Of a stretch of 64,000 bases of DNA, positions 17,678 through 27,100 are shown in pieces. Source of the DNA: Micrococcaceae bacterium (GTDB lineage: Bacteria > Actinomycetota > Actinomycetes > Actinomycetales > Micrococcaceae); assembly GCA_013393415.1 (NCBI GenBank), contig JABXHI010000058.1:1-64000 (forward strand). The letters are read 5' to 3'. The translations under genes and the position numbers were made by a program. Positions within the stretch are counted from its first letter, which is position 1, and each line of letters begins with the position of its first letter. The notes under the pieces are model-generated. The model ran no database searches, was not told where the DNA came from, and saw only the letters and a program-made list of their open reading frames with translations.

Positions 17678-19186
17678 ATGACTGAAGAAGAATACATCCC
17701 GTCCAGTACAGACACGGTCGATGACGACCTGGCACACATGACCGATGAAGACCACAACGCTCGCACCGAAGCGTACCTTGCTGGGCTGCAACAGTACGAC
17801 CTTGAAGAAGATGACCACCAGATCTTAGCCGGCTTCGAAGACGAAGAAGCTGTCGAAGAAGTCAGCTTCGTGCCACCCGTCGTGGCAATCGTCGGTCGCC
17901 CAAATGTTGGGAAATCCACACTCGTCAATCGTATTATCGGTCGACGCCAAGCAGTTGTCGAAGACGTCTCAGGGGTGACCCGAGACCGCGTGTTCTACGA
18001 CGCGGAATGGAACGGTAAGCCCTTCACCGTCGCGGATACCGGTGGTTGGGAATACGGCGTGAAAGGCCTAGACGCCAAAGTCGCCGACCAAGCCGAACGT
18101 GCCGTAGATGTGGCCGATGCGGTTGTGTTTGTCGTCGATGCAACCGTTGGTATTACCGCGACTGATGAAGCGATCGTCACCATGCTGCGCAAAGCCCGTA
18201 AACCCATTATTTTGGCAGCAAATAAAGTAGATGGTCAGTCTCAGGAAGCCGACGCAGCAGGGCTCTGGGGGCTTGGGTTTGGCTACCCATATCCCGTGTC
18301 TGGTTTGCACGGCCGAGGTGCAGCAGATCTACTAGATTCTCTGGTTGATGAGTTGCCAGAGGAGTCAGCCTATAAGGACGTCCTCACCGCCCAAGGGCCT
18401 CGTCGAGTAGCTATCGTGGGCCGGCCGAATGTCGGGAAGTCTTCACTGCTTAATAATCTGGCAGGTGCTAACCGTGCAGTGGTCGATGAACTCGCTGGCA
18501 CGACACGTGATCCTGTCGACGAGCTCGTCGACGTTGATGGTCAGATATGGGAGTTTATTGACACGGCAGGTATACGACGTCGTCAGCATATGGCCTCAGG
18601 ATCCGACTATTATGCTTCACTGCGAACCCGTGCTGCCCTGGATCGTGCAGAAGTTGCCGTCGTGCTCTTGGAAGCATCGCAACCTTTGAGCGAGCAAGAT
18701 GTACGTATCATCCAAATGGTGCTGGACTCTGGACGGGCCATGGTACTTGCGTTCAATAAGTGGGACCTTCTCCATGAAGATCGCCGAGATGATCTAGAAC
18801 GTGAGATTGATCTAGATTTTCAGCACGTTGCTTGGGCTCCACGCATTAATATTTCCGCTAAAACCGGTTGGCACAAAAACCGCCTCGTTCCCGCACTCGA
18901 AACCGCGCTTGACTCATGGGAAACCCGAATTCCAACGGGTCAGCTCAACTCGTTTATCGGAGAATTGGTCGCAGCGCATCCGCACCCCGTTCGTGGCGGT
19001 AAACAACCACGTATCCTTTTCGCGACGCAATCGTCGACTCGTCCGCCGAAATTTATCCTCTTTACGACCGGCTTCCTAGAACCCGGCTATCGACGCTTCA
19101 TCACGAATAGACTGCGCCAATACTTTGGATTTCAGGGCAGCCCCATTGAAATTACTATGCGAGTGCGCGAACGGCGTCGTCGCTAA
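17678..19186 (+). CDS. der: ribosome assembly GTPase Der (EngA)
   Basis: Der (502 residues) has two tandem GTPase domains and a C-terminal KH-like domain, and helps mature the 50S subunit. G1 motifs are GRPNVGKS at 73-80 and again in the second domain; both domains have DTGG/DTAG switch motifs and NKVD/NKWD specificity motifs. The first 65 residues are an acidic extension found in actinobacterial Der proteins. The start ATG 17678 lies 9 nt after cmk. This is the last gene of the forward run that began at recN. Confidence 0.95.
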   Translation: MTEEEYIPSSTDTVDDDLAHMTDEDHNARTEAYLAGLQQYDLEEDDHQILAGFEDEEAVEEVSFVPPVVAIVGRPNVGKSTLVNRIIGRRQAVVEDVSGVTRDRVFYDAEWNGKPFTVADTGGWEYGVKGLDAKVADQAERAVDVADAVVFVVDATVGITATDEAIVTMLRKARKPIILAANKVDGQSQEADAAGLWGLGFGYPYPVSGLHGRGAADLLDSLVDELPEESAYKDVLTAQGPRRVAIVGRPNVGKSSLLNNLAGANRAVVDELAGTTRDPVDELVDVDGQIWEFIDTAGIRRRQHMASGSDYYASLRTRAALDRAEVAVVLLEASQPLSEQDVRIIQMVLDSGRAMVLAFNKWDLLHEDRRDDLEREIDLDFQHVAWAPRINISAKTGWHKNRLVPALETALDSWETRIPTGQLNSFIGELVAAHPHPVRGGKQPRILFATQSSTRPPKFILFTTGFLEPGYRRFITNRLRQYFGFQGSPIEITMRVRERRRR

Positions 19187-19218
19187 GAAGCACCACGGCG
19201 TCACGCATGTGCCACAGG

Positions 19219-19752
19219 CTATAAGCTAAACAGCGCCTTCGTCTCTTGCACTACTGTTCTACCTCCGAGGCCTTGGAGCTCCATCACAACTCCAATGCTG
19301 GCGAGCTCCGCGCCCGCCAAACGCATTAACTCGGCACCGGCCTTCAGCGTGCCACCCGTGGCGAGGATGTCGTCGATCAGTAGAACTCGCATCCCGGCTT
19401 CGAGCTCGGGTGAGACCTCCAGCGCGTCATGGCCGTATTCTTTGTCGTAGGCGAGCCGATGCGCTGGCATCGGAAGTTTTCCTTGCTTGCGGATCGGCAC
19501 CATGCCTCTTCCACATACGGCAGCCGCGGCGCCGGCAAAAATAAAACCACGCGCTTCAACCCCGGCCACCACGTCGAATTCAGAGTTGGCCTGTGAGATT
19601 AATGCTTCCGCTACGGTTTGCATAGCCTGCCCATCTGCCAGCAGAGGCGTAATGTCTCGAAACTGGACACCGGGCTTCGGGTAGTCCGCAATAGTGCGAA
19701 TGAGTGAGCGGGCGTACGCGATACTATCGGCATCAGACGGAAAAGTAATCAT
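19219..19752 (-). CDS. apt: adenine phosphoribosyltransferase
   Basis: Apt (177 residues) salvages adenine to AMP using PRPP. The PRPP-binding motif is VLLIDDILATGGTL. The GVQFRDITPLLAD N-terminal stretch and the ARGFIF segment are typical. I use the internal ATG at 19752 (MITFPSDAD), which gives the normal family length; the longer frame starting at 19791 adds 13 unlikely residues. The gene is convergent with der and divergent from tRNA-Pro. It is not beside relA, its usual partner in many bacteria. Confidence 0.9.
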   Translation of the reverse strand: MITFPSDADSIAYARSLIRTIADYPKPGVQFRDITPLLADGQAMQTVAEALISQANSEFDVVAGVEARGFIFAGAAAAVCGRGMVPIRKQGKLPMPAHRLAYDKEYGHDALEVSPELEAGMRVLLIDDILATGGTLKAGAELMRLAGAELASIGVVMELQGLGGRTVVQETKALFSL

Positions 19753-19873
19753 GAGTTTCAGTCTAAGAACCCTTGGCCTGACGCTCGACATTCGACGAAC
19801 ATGGAAATTCGGTGTTTATGGGTCCATGGTGTAAAGTGTCCTAAGTATCCGAGCGCTCATTCGAGTGCTAGAT

Positions 19874-19947
19874 CGGGCTGTGGCGCAGCTTGGTAGCGCA
19901 CATCTCTGGGGGAGATGGGGTCGCAGGTTCAAATCCTGTCAGCCCGA
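19874..19947 (+). tRNA. tRNA-Pro (anticodon GGG)
   Basis: The 74-nt sequence folds as a standard tRNA: acceptor CGGGCTG/CAGCCCG, D-stem GCGC/GCGC, anticodon stem CATCT/AGATG with loop CTGGGGG (anticodon GGG), T-stem GCAGG/CCTGT around TTCAAAT, and discriminator A. The CCA end is not encoded. The 5' C of tRNA-Pro fits. Confidence 0.96.
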
Positions 19948-19953
19948 CGAATA

Positions 19954-19994
19954 CATCCTTGGTTCTACACCTGAACCAAGGATGTTTTGTTTTT
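19954..19994 (+). terminator. intrinsic terminator after tRNA-Pro
   Basis: A perfect 12-bp stem CATCCTTGGTTC / GAACCAAGGATG with a 7-nt loop is followed by TTTTGTTTTT. This is a classic Rho-independent terminator 6 nt after the tRNA. Confidence 0.92.
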
Positions 19995-20248
19995 GGTAGC
20001 GATCTGAAACGTCATGTCAGCACAGCTTTATCTTGGGAAAATTTCAGCGAACCCGATGATATTGCCCCTAGGATTTTTACTGCAAGCATATTATGTTCGA
20101 AAAACCAAGCCGACAAGCTGATTAAGGAAGAACGAGCCTGCTTCAAGCAGTGAATTCGCCGCGTTGATCAGCTAAACTAGGTGAGCCAAGGTGACTCAGA
20201 GATACGAGTCGCCAGCTTTTTATTCTGTACAACAAGGAGCGCTCAAGC
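19995..20248. other. intergenic region upstream of the garA operon
   Basis: About 250 nt between the tRNA terminator and the FHA gene. No coding frame is credible. It ends with the FHA gene's ribosome site (AAGGAG about 10 nt before ATG). It should hold the promoter of the garA-ftsR module, but I cannot place -35 and -10 boxes with confidence. Confidence 0.45.
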
Positions 20249-20701
20249 ATGACAACAGATAACCCCGTTCCTGGTAATTCAGAAGACGATTCTGATATTG
20301 AGCCAACAACCGTCGGGTTGCCCAAGCTTGAACCTCTCAAAGATTTGGATCTTAAAGCTGAAGAGCGTGCAGCACTCGAGGCGTTACCTGTTGGTTCTGG
20401 ACTCCTGGTTGCTCACGAAGGGCCCAATCGGGGTGCGCGCTTCCTCCTGGACCAGGACAAAGTGACCGTGGGGCGTCATCCTGAAGCTGACATATTTTTG
20501 GATGATGTCACCGTCTCTCGCCACCACGCCACGTTCGAACGTGATCACAGCGGTTTCCGTGTTGTGGATACTGGCTCATTGAACGGCACATATATCAATA
20601 ACGACCGGGTTGACTCGATTCTGCTGCAGACCGGAATGGAATTGCAGATAGGAAAATTCCGTCTCTCGTATTATGCAGGTACACAGCAAACCAGTAATTA
20701 G
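20249..20701 (+). CDS. garA: FHA-domain regulator, GarA/OdhI-like
   Basis: The 150-residue protein is a GarA/OdhI homologue. In mycobacteria and corynebacteria this protein inhibits 2-oxoglutarate dehydrogenase and steers glutamate metabolism, and is switched by Ser/Thr kinases. The FHA domain covers about residues 45-145: VGRHPEADIFLDD, SRHHATF and GSLNGTYIN are the phosphopeptide-binding loops. The N-terminal tail carries a Thr pair in EPTTVGLP, where GarA and OdhI have ETTS. That makes the pair the probable phosphorylation site, by inference. The following genes (ftsR, bifunctional nuclease, merR) match the Rv1827-Rv1830 order. Confidence 0.9.
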   Translation: MTTDNPVPGNSEDDSDIEPTTVGLPKLEPLKDLDLKAEERAALEALPVGSGLLVAHEGPNRGARFLLDQDKVTVGRHPEADIFLDDVTVSRHHATFERDHSGFRVVDTGSLNGTYINNDRVDSILLQTGMELQIGKFRLSYYAGTQQTSN

Positions 20702-20781
20702 TGCTGTCCCTGTCTAGTCGTCGGTAGCGATACCGGTGATTCGTTGTATTCGGTCCGCTTTGTTGAAAAGGTTTGAGTCAA

Positions 20782-21531
20782 GTGTCCGCCAGCCCAAAAC
20801 CCCACGCAGTCTCGTCAGCGACGGGCTCTCGTGGCCAATCGCTCATGACCATCGGCGAAGTTTTAGAACATATCAACGTTGAGTTTCCTGACGTGAGAGC
20901 TTCGAAAGTTCGATTTTTAGAAGAGCGTGGGCTCGTCACGCCTGCTCGTACTGCAGCAGGTTATAGGAAATATACGCAGGTAGATGTGGGCCGTCTGCGT
21001 TTCATTTTAGCGTTGCAACGCGACCAATTTCTTCCTCTTAAAGTCATCAAAGACTATCTAGATGCCATTGATGCTGGGAAGCGACCAGACTCGCTTCCCG
21101 GCGGGCTCCGATTGGAACCGAAGTCCGTCTCGCAACAGCTTGCACAAGAACTGAGCGGGCATATTCGTCCAATGTCACGTGCTGAACTCCAGGGAATGTC
21201 AGGCGCTTCTGACGAGCTCATGCACACGTTGGAGTCCTACCGTCTGATTTGGCCCGATGAAACTGGCCGATATGATGACCACAGCCTGAAAGTTGCTAGG
21301 GCAGCGGTCACGCTGTCGGGTTTTGGCTTCGAATCCCGACATCTGCGCCCGTTTCGAATAGCTGCGGATCGAGAACTGGGAATGGTTGAACAAGCTACCG
21401 CGGGACTCGGTGAGAATAGCGGTGTAGTTTCCAAGGAACGAGTCACCGAGGCTGCCCGAGAAATTACTCAGGCATGTTTAAGCTTGCATGCAGGAGTGGT
21501 GAGTGCTGAAATTGCAGACATGGGCGACTAA
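20782..21531 (+). CDS. ftsR: MerR-family regulator FtsR
   Basis: The 249-residue protein has a MerR-type winged helix in residues 20-95 (LMTIGEVLEHI, KVRFLEERGLVTPART, GYRKYTQVDVGRLRFIL). Its homologue in Corynebacterium glutamicum (Cg1631, FtsR) activates ftsZ, and Rv1828 is the mycobacterial equivalent. It lacks the cysteines of metal-sensing MerR proteins. I prefer GTG 20782: AAAGG lies about 11 nt upstream, while the TTG at 20773 is only 2 nt from it. It is in the conserved garA-ftsR-nuclease-merR order. A link to the ftsZ gene of this window is plausible from family knowledge only. Confidence 0.86.
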   Translation: MSASPKPHAVSSATGSRGQSLMTIGEVLEHINVEFPDVRASKVRFLEERGLVTPARTAAGYRKYTQVDVGRLRFILALQRDQFLPLKVIKDYLDAIDAGKRPDSLPGGLRLEPKSVSQQLAQELSGHIRPMSRAELQGMSGASDELMHTLESYRLIWPDETGRYDDHSLKVARAAVTLSGFGFESRHLRPFRIAADRELGMVEQATAGLGENSGVVSKERVTEAAREITQACLSLHAGVVSAEIADMGD

Positions 21532-21575
21532 CCTCGCACGAGCTGTACTAGCTACTACGTTAAAGGAGCTTCGCC

Positions 21576-22193
21576 ATGACCGACATCGTATTGAAGGTCC
21601 TTGAAATTCGAATAGTGCTGCCTGGGAACCAACCTATCCTATTGCTTCTGCATCAAGACTCGCAGCGTCTGCTGCGTTTATGGATCGGACCTTCAGAAGG
21701 CACGGCGATAGGGGTGGCACAGCAGGGCGTTGATACTCCACGGCCGACGACCCACCAACTCCTGGTTGAAGCTTTAGTGCAAGCGGGAGACCCTCTAGAG
21801 GCCGTTCGTATCTCCAAAGTGGATGACGAGGTATTCTATGCTGAGTTGATCCTGGCTTCCGGAAACACTGTCGATTCTCGAGCATCTGATGCGGTCGCGG
21901 CAGCACTCTTTGCTGACGTTCCAGTGTTCACGACTGAAGGTGTCCTCGAATCAGCTGGTATTGATCTAAACGACGGAGATATCGCTGCTGAACTGCATAT
22001 CAATCAACCCGAAATCGAACCAGAAGTTACCGAAGAAAGTGTCGATGAGTTCCGCGAATTCTTGAAGGACCTCAACCCAGAGGATTTTCTGTCCTCTACT
22101 GAGATGTCCGAGGATGACACATCAACCACCCTCTTCGAACACGACGAGCTGGATCCGGACACTGATAATGAACCCGACGATTTCGAAAAATAG
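21576..22193 (+). CDS. bifunctional nuclease family protein (DUF151)
   Basis: A DUF151/BFN domain occupies residues 1-135 (DIVLKVLEIRIVLPGNQPILLLL, RLLRLWIGPSEGTAI, VDSRASDAVAAALFADVPVF). The rest is an acidic disordered tail rich in Glu and Asp. The family was named for DNase and RNase activity of one plant protein; the bacterial role is poorly known. The start ATG 21576 has AAAGGAG 7 nt upstream. It corresponds to Rv1829 and lies between two MerR genes. Confidence 0.85.
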   Translation: MTDIVLKVLEIRIVLPGNQPILLLLHQDSQRLLRLWIGPSEGTAIGVAQQGVDTPRPTTHQLLVEALVQAGDPLEAVRISKVDDEVFYAELILASGNTVDSRASDAVAAALFADVPVFTTEGVLESAGIDLNDGDIAAELHINQPEIEPEVTEESVDEFREFLKDLNPEDFLSSTEMSEDDTSTTLFEHDELDPDTDNEPDDFEK

Positions 22194-22378
22194 TTCCGAC
22201 ACGAACCTATTTTTCAGGCGGGGTCTTTGACCCTACTCATTTCTCAGAATAGCGTAGGAGACTATAAGTTCCATGGCATATGTGAGATCATGATTTAGTA
22301 GCCGCGACGCTTTTCGGTTATGGGTGATGTGCTTACAAAACTTCCCCGCATGGAACAGATCAGCAGGAGGAACCCCTA

Positions 22379-22966
22379 GTGTCTCACACAAGTGATTCAG
22401 GGCATGGCCAGAGTCTCGACGCTGGCAACCAGGGCGTATTATTCAAAGACGACGCACCGTGGCTAGACAACGACCGAGGCTTTCGTGGCCCAACCGCTTC
22501 GAAGGCAGCGGGCATCACCTATCGCCAACTTGATTACTGGGCTCGCACCGGGCTGGTAGTACCATCACTACGTGGCGCTGAAGGTTCTGGAACGCACCGG
22601 TTATATTCATTCCGTGACGTCCTTGTACTCAAAGTCGTCAAACGACTACTTGACACAGGTGTCTCACTTCAACAAATTCGTGCTGCAGTCGAGCATTTGC
22701 GGGAGCGCGGTGTCGAAGATCTGGCGCAGATCACGCTGATGTCTGATGGCGCCTCCGTGTACGAATGTACTTCTGCAGACGAGGTTATAGACCTAGTCCA
22801 GGGGGGCCAAGGTGTCTATGGAATCGCCGTGGGCCGCGTATGGCGTGAAGTGGAAGGCACGCTGTCGGAACTTCCGGGGGAACGCCTTGCGGATGGCCAG
22901 ACGGACGCTGACTTCCCAGATGATGAGTTGGCGGCACGTAGAGAAGCTCGAAAGACAGCCTCCTAG
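22379..22966 (+). CDS. MerR-family transcriptional regulator (Rv1830-like)
   Basis: A 195-residue single-domain MerR regulator. The winged helix is at about 35-100 (GITYRQLDYWARTGLVVPS, HRLYSFRDVLVLKVVKRL), followed by a dimerisation helix (SLQQIRAAVEHLRERG). The N-terminal 30 residues are disordered. There are no metal-binding cysteines in a MerR arrangement. The start is GTG 22379, after AGGAGG about 9 nt upstream. The position matches Rv1830, the fourth gene of the garA module. A 185-nt gap precedes it, so it may have its own promoter. Confidence 0.85.
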   Translation: MSHTSDSGHGQSLDAGNQGVLFKDDAPWLDNDRGFRGPTASKAAGITYRQLDYWARTGLVVPSLRGAEGSGTHRLYSFRDVLVLKVVKRLLDTGVSLQQIRAAVEHLRERGVEDLAQITLMSDGASVYECTSADEVIDLVQGGQGVYGIAVGRVWREVEGTLSELPGERLADGQTDADFPDDELAARREARKTAS

Positions 22967-22996
22967 GACGCTATCGTCAAGACTCGTTTCTTATGA

Positions 22997-23028
22997 AAAA
23001 CCCGGTTATGTATACATAACCGGGTTTT
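22997..23028. terminator. bidirectional terminator (32-bp perfect palindrome)
   Basis: The 32-bp sequence is a perfect palindrome: AAAACCCGGTTATG and its complement around TATA. It starts with an A-run and ends with a T-run, so it can terminate both merR (forward) and the convergent parA-like gene. Confidence 0.9.
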
Positions 23029-23065
23029 GTTATCTAGCGGACTGTTGCTGTGCGGCTTGCGAACA

Positions 23066-23890
23066 TCAGGTGCGGCGGGCTCGCCGTGGTGGTTGCTTCA
23101 CGTCATAGAGACCTTCAAGGAGCTGATCGAAGATCTTGCCAGCTGTCGTTGCTGTCTCTCCCGGCCATGCATGTACAGGCCATGCGGCTCCCTGAATCTG
23201 CTGCCAATTCGATGTCTCAGGTACCTGGATGCTCAGAAGTCGATTGCCAAACATACGACGCATTTCTGACACGCGGTACTTATGTTCCGTCGATGCAGCA
23301 CGGACGCGATTGACCACGACCGCAGAATTTTTCAGATTCGGGGCATATTCGCGTTGAAATAGGTCTAACGCGCGGAAGGTACGCTCTGTGCCGGCAACTG
23401 AGAACAAACTCGGCTCAGCAACTAACAGCACGTCGGTTGATGCGGCCCAAGCCATCCGGGTGATGCCATTGAGTGCAGGGGGGCAATCCACGAGCACGAG
23501 ATCGTACTGGTCAACGTGATCTAGCAGCGTGGCCAAACGGTTCAAATCCCGACGACGCGTTGAGATTTTCTCGAACATCGATGTCTTCGCGGATCCCTTG
23601 GCCACATGCAGCGTCCCGGGGCGTTGCCCATCGGGCTGATTCGCGTCACTCCAGCCAGCAGCCACGACATGTTCGCTTATATGATGCTGCTTTGGTTTGC
23701 GCAACATAGTGCCGATGTCGCGACCAGATTCATCGTGCTTTATTCCCAGGCCGGTGGTCGTGTCAGCGTGCGGATCGAGATCGATGACCAGGGTAGAAAT
23801 GCCAGCCGCCCAAGCAGCAGAAGCCAAACCCAGGGTTATGGAAGTCTTGCCAACGCCGCCCTTGAGGCTGGATATAGAGATAACCTGCAC
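23066..23890 (-). CDS. orphan ParA-family ATPase
   Basis: A 274-residue ParA/MinD-type ATPase with deviant Walker A SLKGGVGKTS (residues 8-17), DLDPHADTT switch and VLVDCPPALN Walker B. It has no N-terminal extension and no parB-like neighbour. It is divergent from pyruvate carboxylase, an arrangement I believe is frequent in Micrococcaceae. The C-terminus is basic (PPRRARR). It starts at GTG 23890 with AAGGTG 8 nt upstream. A role in positioning a large cargo or plasmid-like partner cannot be told from sequence. Confidence 0.85.
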   Translation of the reverse strand: MQVISISSLKGGVGKTSITLGLASAAWAAGISTLVIDLDPHADTTTGLGIKHDESGRDIGTMLRKPKQHHISEHVVAAGWSDANQPDGQRPGTLHVAKGSAKTSMFEKISTRRRDLNRLATLLDHVDQYDLVLVDCPPALNGITRMAWAASTDVLLVAEPSLFSVAGTERTFRALDLFQREYAPNLKNSAVVVNRVRAASTEHKYRVSEMRRMFGNRLLSIQVPETSNWQQIQGAAWPVHAWPGETATTAGKIFDQLLEGLYDVKQPPRRARRT

Positions 23891-24113
23891 TACGATTGCA
23901 CCTTATTTATGGAATAGAAGTTTTGGTCGATAACACATTCTAACAAGCTAAAACGGAACTTCGGTGATACTGGGACTGGAGTACATATTTTTTGCAATGA
24001 ACCTGAAGGTGGGTAGTATCACATATGTTCTTTGTATACACTACGGGTATCTTGGGACTTACCTGAGCGTCTGTCGACAATCGAGACAGCAGCACAAACA
24101 CCATGGAGGTACC

Positions 24114-27100
24114 TTGGCTGAAAATCAAGATAACTCGGCCCCGCGCCACGGCGGTGAACCAATGTTTAGCAAAGTATTGGTAGCAAACCGTGGCGAGATC
24201 GCCGTCCGAGCATTCCGCGCGTGCCACGAACTCGACGCGAAGACCGTAGGCGTCTTTCCTTATGAAGACCGTAACTCGATTCACCGTCAAAAAGCAGATG
24301 AGGCCTACCGCATTGGCGAAGAGGGCCACCCGGTGCGGGCTTATCTCGATGTCGACAGCATTATTAACACTGCTTTGGAGGCCGGTGCCGATGCTATTTA
24401 CCCCGGCTACGGTTTTCTGTCTGAGAATGCCGAATTAGCCCGTAAGGCAGAAACCAACGGTCTGACATTTGTGGGGCCTCCTGCCGATGTGCTTGAGCAA
24501 ACTGGTAACAAGGTTGCCTCCATTCGGGCAGCAGAGCGAGCCGGTGTGCCAGTATTGAAATCTACTGAGCCCTCTGCTGATGCAGATGAACTCATTGGAC
24601 AAGCAGATGACATAGGCTTCCCACTGTTTGTTAAAGCAGTCGCTGGCGGTGGCGGTCGCGGAATGCGTCGAGTTGAACAGAGCAGCGATCTGGCAGAAGC
24701 TCTTAAATCGGCGATGCATGAGGCAGAGACGGCATTCGGTGACCCCACCGCGTTCCTCGAGCAAGCAGTCTTGCGCCCACGACACATTGAAGTTCAGGTC
24801 CTCGCAGATCATCATGGCAATGTTGTTCACCTGTTTGAACGTGATTGCTCGATGCAACGTCGTCACCAGAAAGTCATCGAAATTGCTCCGGCACCAAACC
24901 TCGACGACGAATTGCGCGAACGTCTGTATGCCGACGCCGTGAAGTTTGCCAAAGCGATGGATTATCGGAACGCGGGTACTGTCGAATTTCTGGTCGACAC
25001 CGAAGGGGAGCGCGCCGGGCAACATGTGTTTATCGAAATGAACCCCCGCATCCAGGTCGAACACACGATCACCGAAGAAATTACTGATGTAGATCTTGTC
25101 GCGACGCAGCTACGCATCGCAGCTGGGGCTTCTCTCGACGAGCTGGATATCCGCCAAGACGAGCTGTATGTTCGCGGTTCAGCAATTCAATGTCGCATTA
25201 CCACGGAAGACCCCACCAACGATTTCCGTCCGGATACCGGAAAAATCACGGCGTATCGTTCAGCCGGTGGTTCTGGCATCCGGCTTGATGGCGGCACAAT
25301 TTACACGGGTGCGGAAATTTCGCCGCACTTCGATTCTATGCTGGTCAAAATGTCTGCTCGCGGACGCGACTTCAAAACTGCCCAGCGACGAGCGCGTCGT
25401 GCCCTGGCTGAGTTCCGCGTTCGTGGGGTAGCAACGAACATCCCGTTCTTGTTGAATGTCTTCGATAATCAGCAGTTCATCGAAGGGGATGTCGCCACCG
25501 ATTTTATCGACAAGAACCCATATCTCACGCAAATTAGTCGTTCTCAAGACCGTGGCTCACGGGCTTTGTCGTATCTTGCAGATGTGACGGTCAATCAACC
25601 ATACGGTCCACGGATCGAAGGTATGGACCCACGAAAGAAGCTCCCGCGTTTCCCCGGGGATAAATCTGATGAGCCAGATCGTAGCCCATTTGACGGGCCC
25701 TCCAAGGTGGACCCTCCGACGGGCTGGCGAGACACCCTTTTGAAAAAGGGACCCGAAGGCTTCGCCCAAGCGCTCCGTGATTACGATGGCCTAGCGGTCA
25801 CGGACACTACTTTCCGTGACGCCCATCAGTCGCTGTTGGCAACACGTATTCGTACCCGAGACATGTTGGCTGCCGCACCTGCGGTATCGCATCTCATGCC
25901 GAACCTCGTCTCCGCAGAAGTCTGGGGTGGTGCCACATACGATGTTGCCCTACGGTTCCTCTCGGAAGACCCGTGGGAGAGGTTGGCGCGCTTCAGAGAA
26001 GAGATGCCGAACATTCCACTGCAAATGCTCTTGCGAGGCCGCAATACGGTTGGCTACACACCGTATCCTCAGCGCGTAACGGAGGCCTTCGTGGAAGAAG
26101 CCGCCGAAACCGGAGTCGACATTTTCCGCATCTTTGATGCGCTGAATGATGTCAACCAGATCATTCCAGCGATTCGTGCTGTCCGCGACAACACAGCGTC
26201 TGTTGCTGAAGCAGCACTGTGCTATACCGGCAACTTGTTGGATCCACATGAGAAGCTCTACACGCTGGACTACTACCTGGGACTCGCGGAAGACATGGTG
26301 AATGCGGGCGCCCACGTGTTAGCGATCAAGGACATGGCAGGCTTGCTGCGTCCAGCTGCAGCAACCAAGCTGGTCAGCGCTCTGCGTGAGAACTTCGATC
26401 TGCCGGTACATTTGCACACGCACGACACTTCAGGTGGCCAGTTGGCTACATTGATGGCAGCTTCCGAGGCTGGTGTGGATGCCGTTGACACGGCGATAGC
26501 TGCTATGGCGGGCACCACCTCGCAAGTCTCCATGTCGGCGCTGGTTGCAGCAACTGACAATACGTCACGCGAAACCGGACTGAGCTTAGAACACGTTTCT
26601 GGAATGGAGCCCTACTGGGAGTCAGTCCGTGAAATCTATGCGCCATTCGAATCCGGATTGCCTTCCCCAACAGGGCGTATTTACGCTCACGAAATTCCTG
26701 GCGGACAACTTTCGAATCTGCGTCAGCAGGCAATCGCCCTCGGACTGGGGGAGCGCTTCGAATCCATTGAAAACATGTACGAGGCAGCAAATAACATCCT
26801 AGGTGACATCGTGAAAGTCACCCCCTCATCGAAGGTGGTTGGGGACCTGGCGCTGGCATTGGTTTCTGCAAATGCGGACCCGGTTGATTTTGAAGAGAAT
26901 CCACGCAACTATGACATTCCAGATTCCGTCATAGCTTTCCTGTCCGGTCAGCTGGGAGATCCTCCGGGTGGCTGGCCAGAACCATTCCGCACCAAAGCCC
27001 TTGAAGGGCGCAAAGCGACCGGGGTGGAGATCGAGGAGATCTCGAATGAAGACGCAGAAAAATTGTCCGAGTCAGGGCAAGTTCGTCGCACCACGCTGAA

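Noticed and set aside
23964-24113. Upstream ATG for pyruvate carboxylase
   Set aside because: It adds 50 residues before the normal N-terminus with no ribosome site; TTG 24114 follows a GGAGGT.
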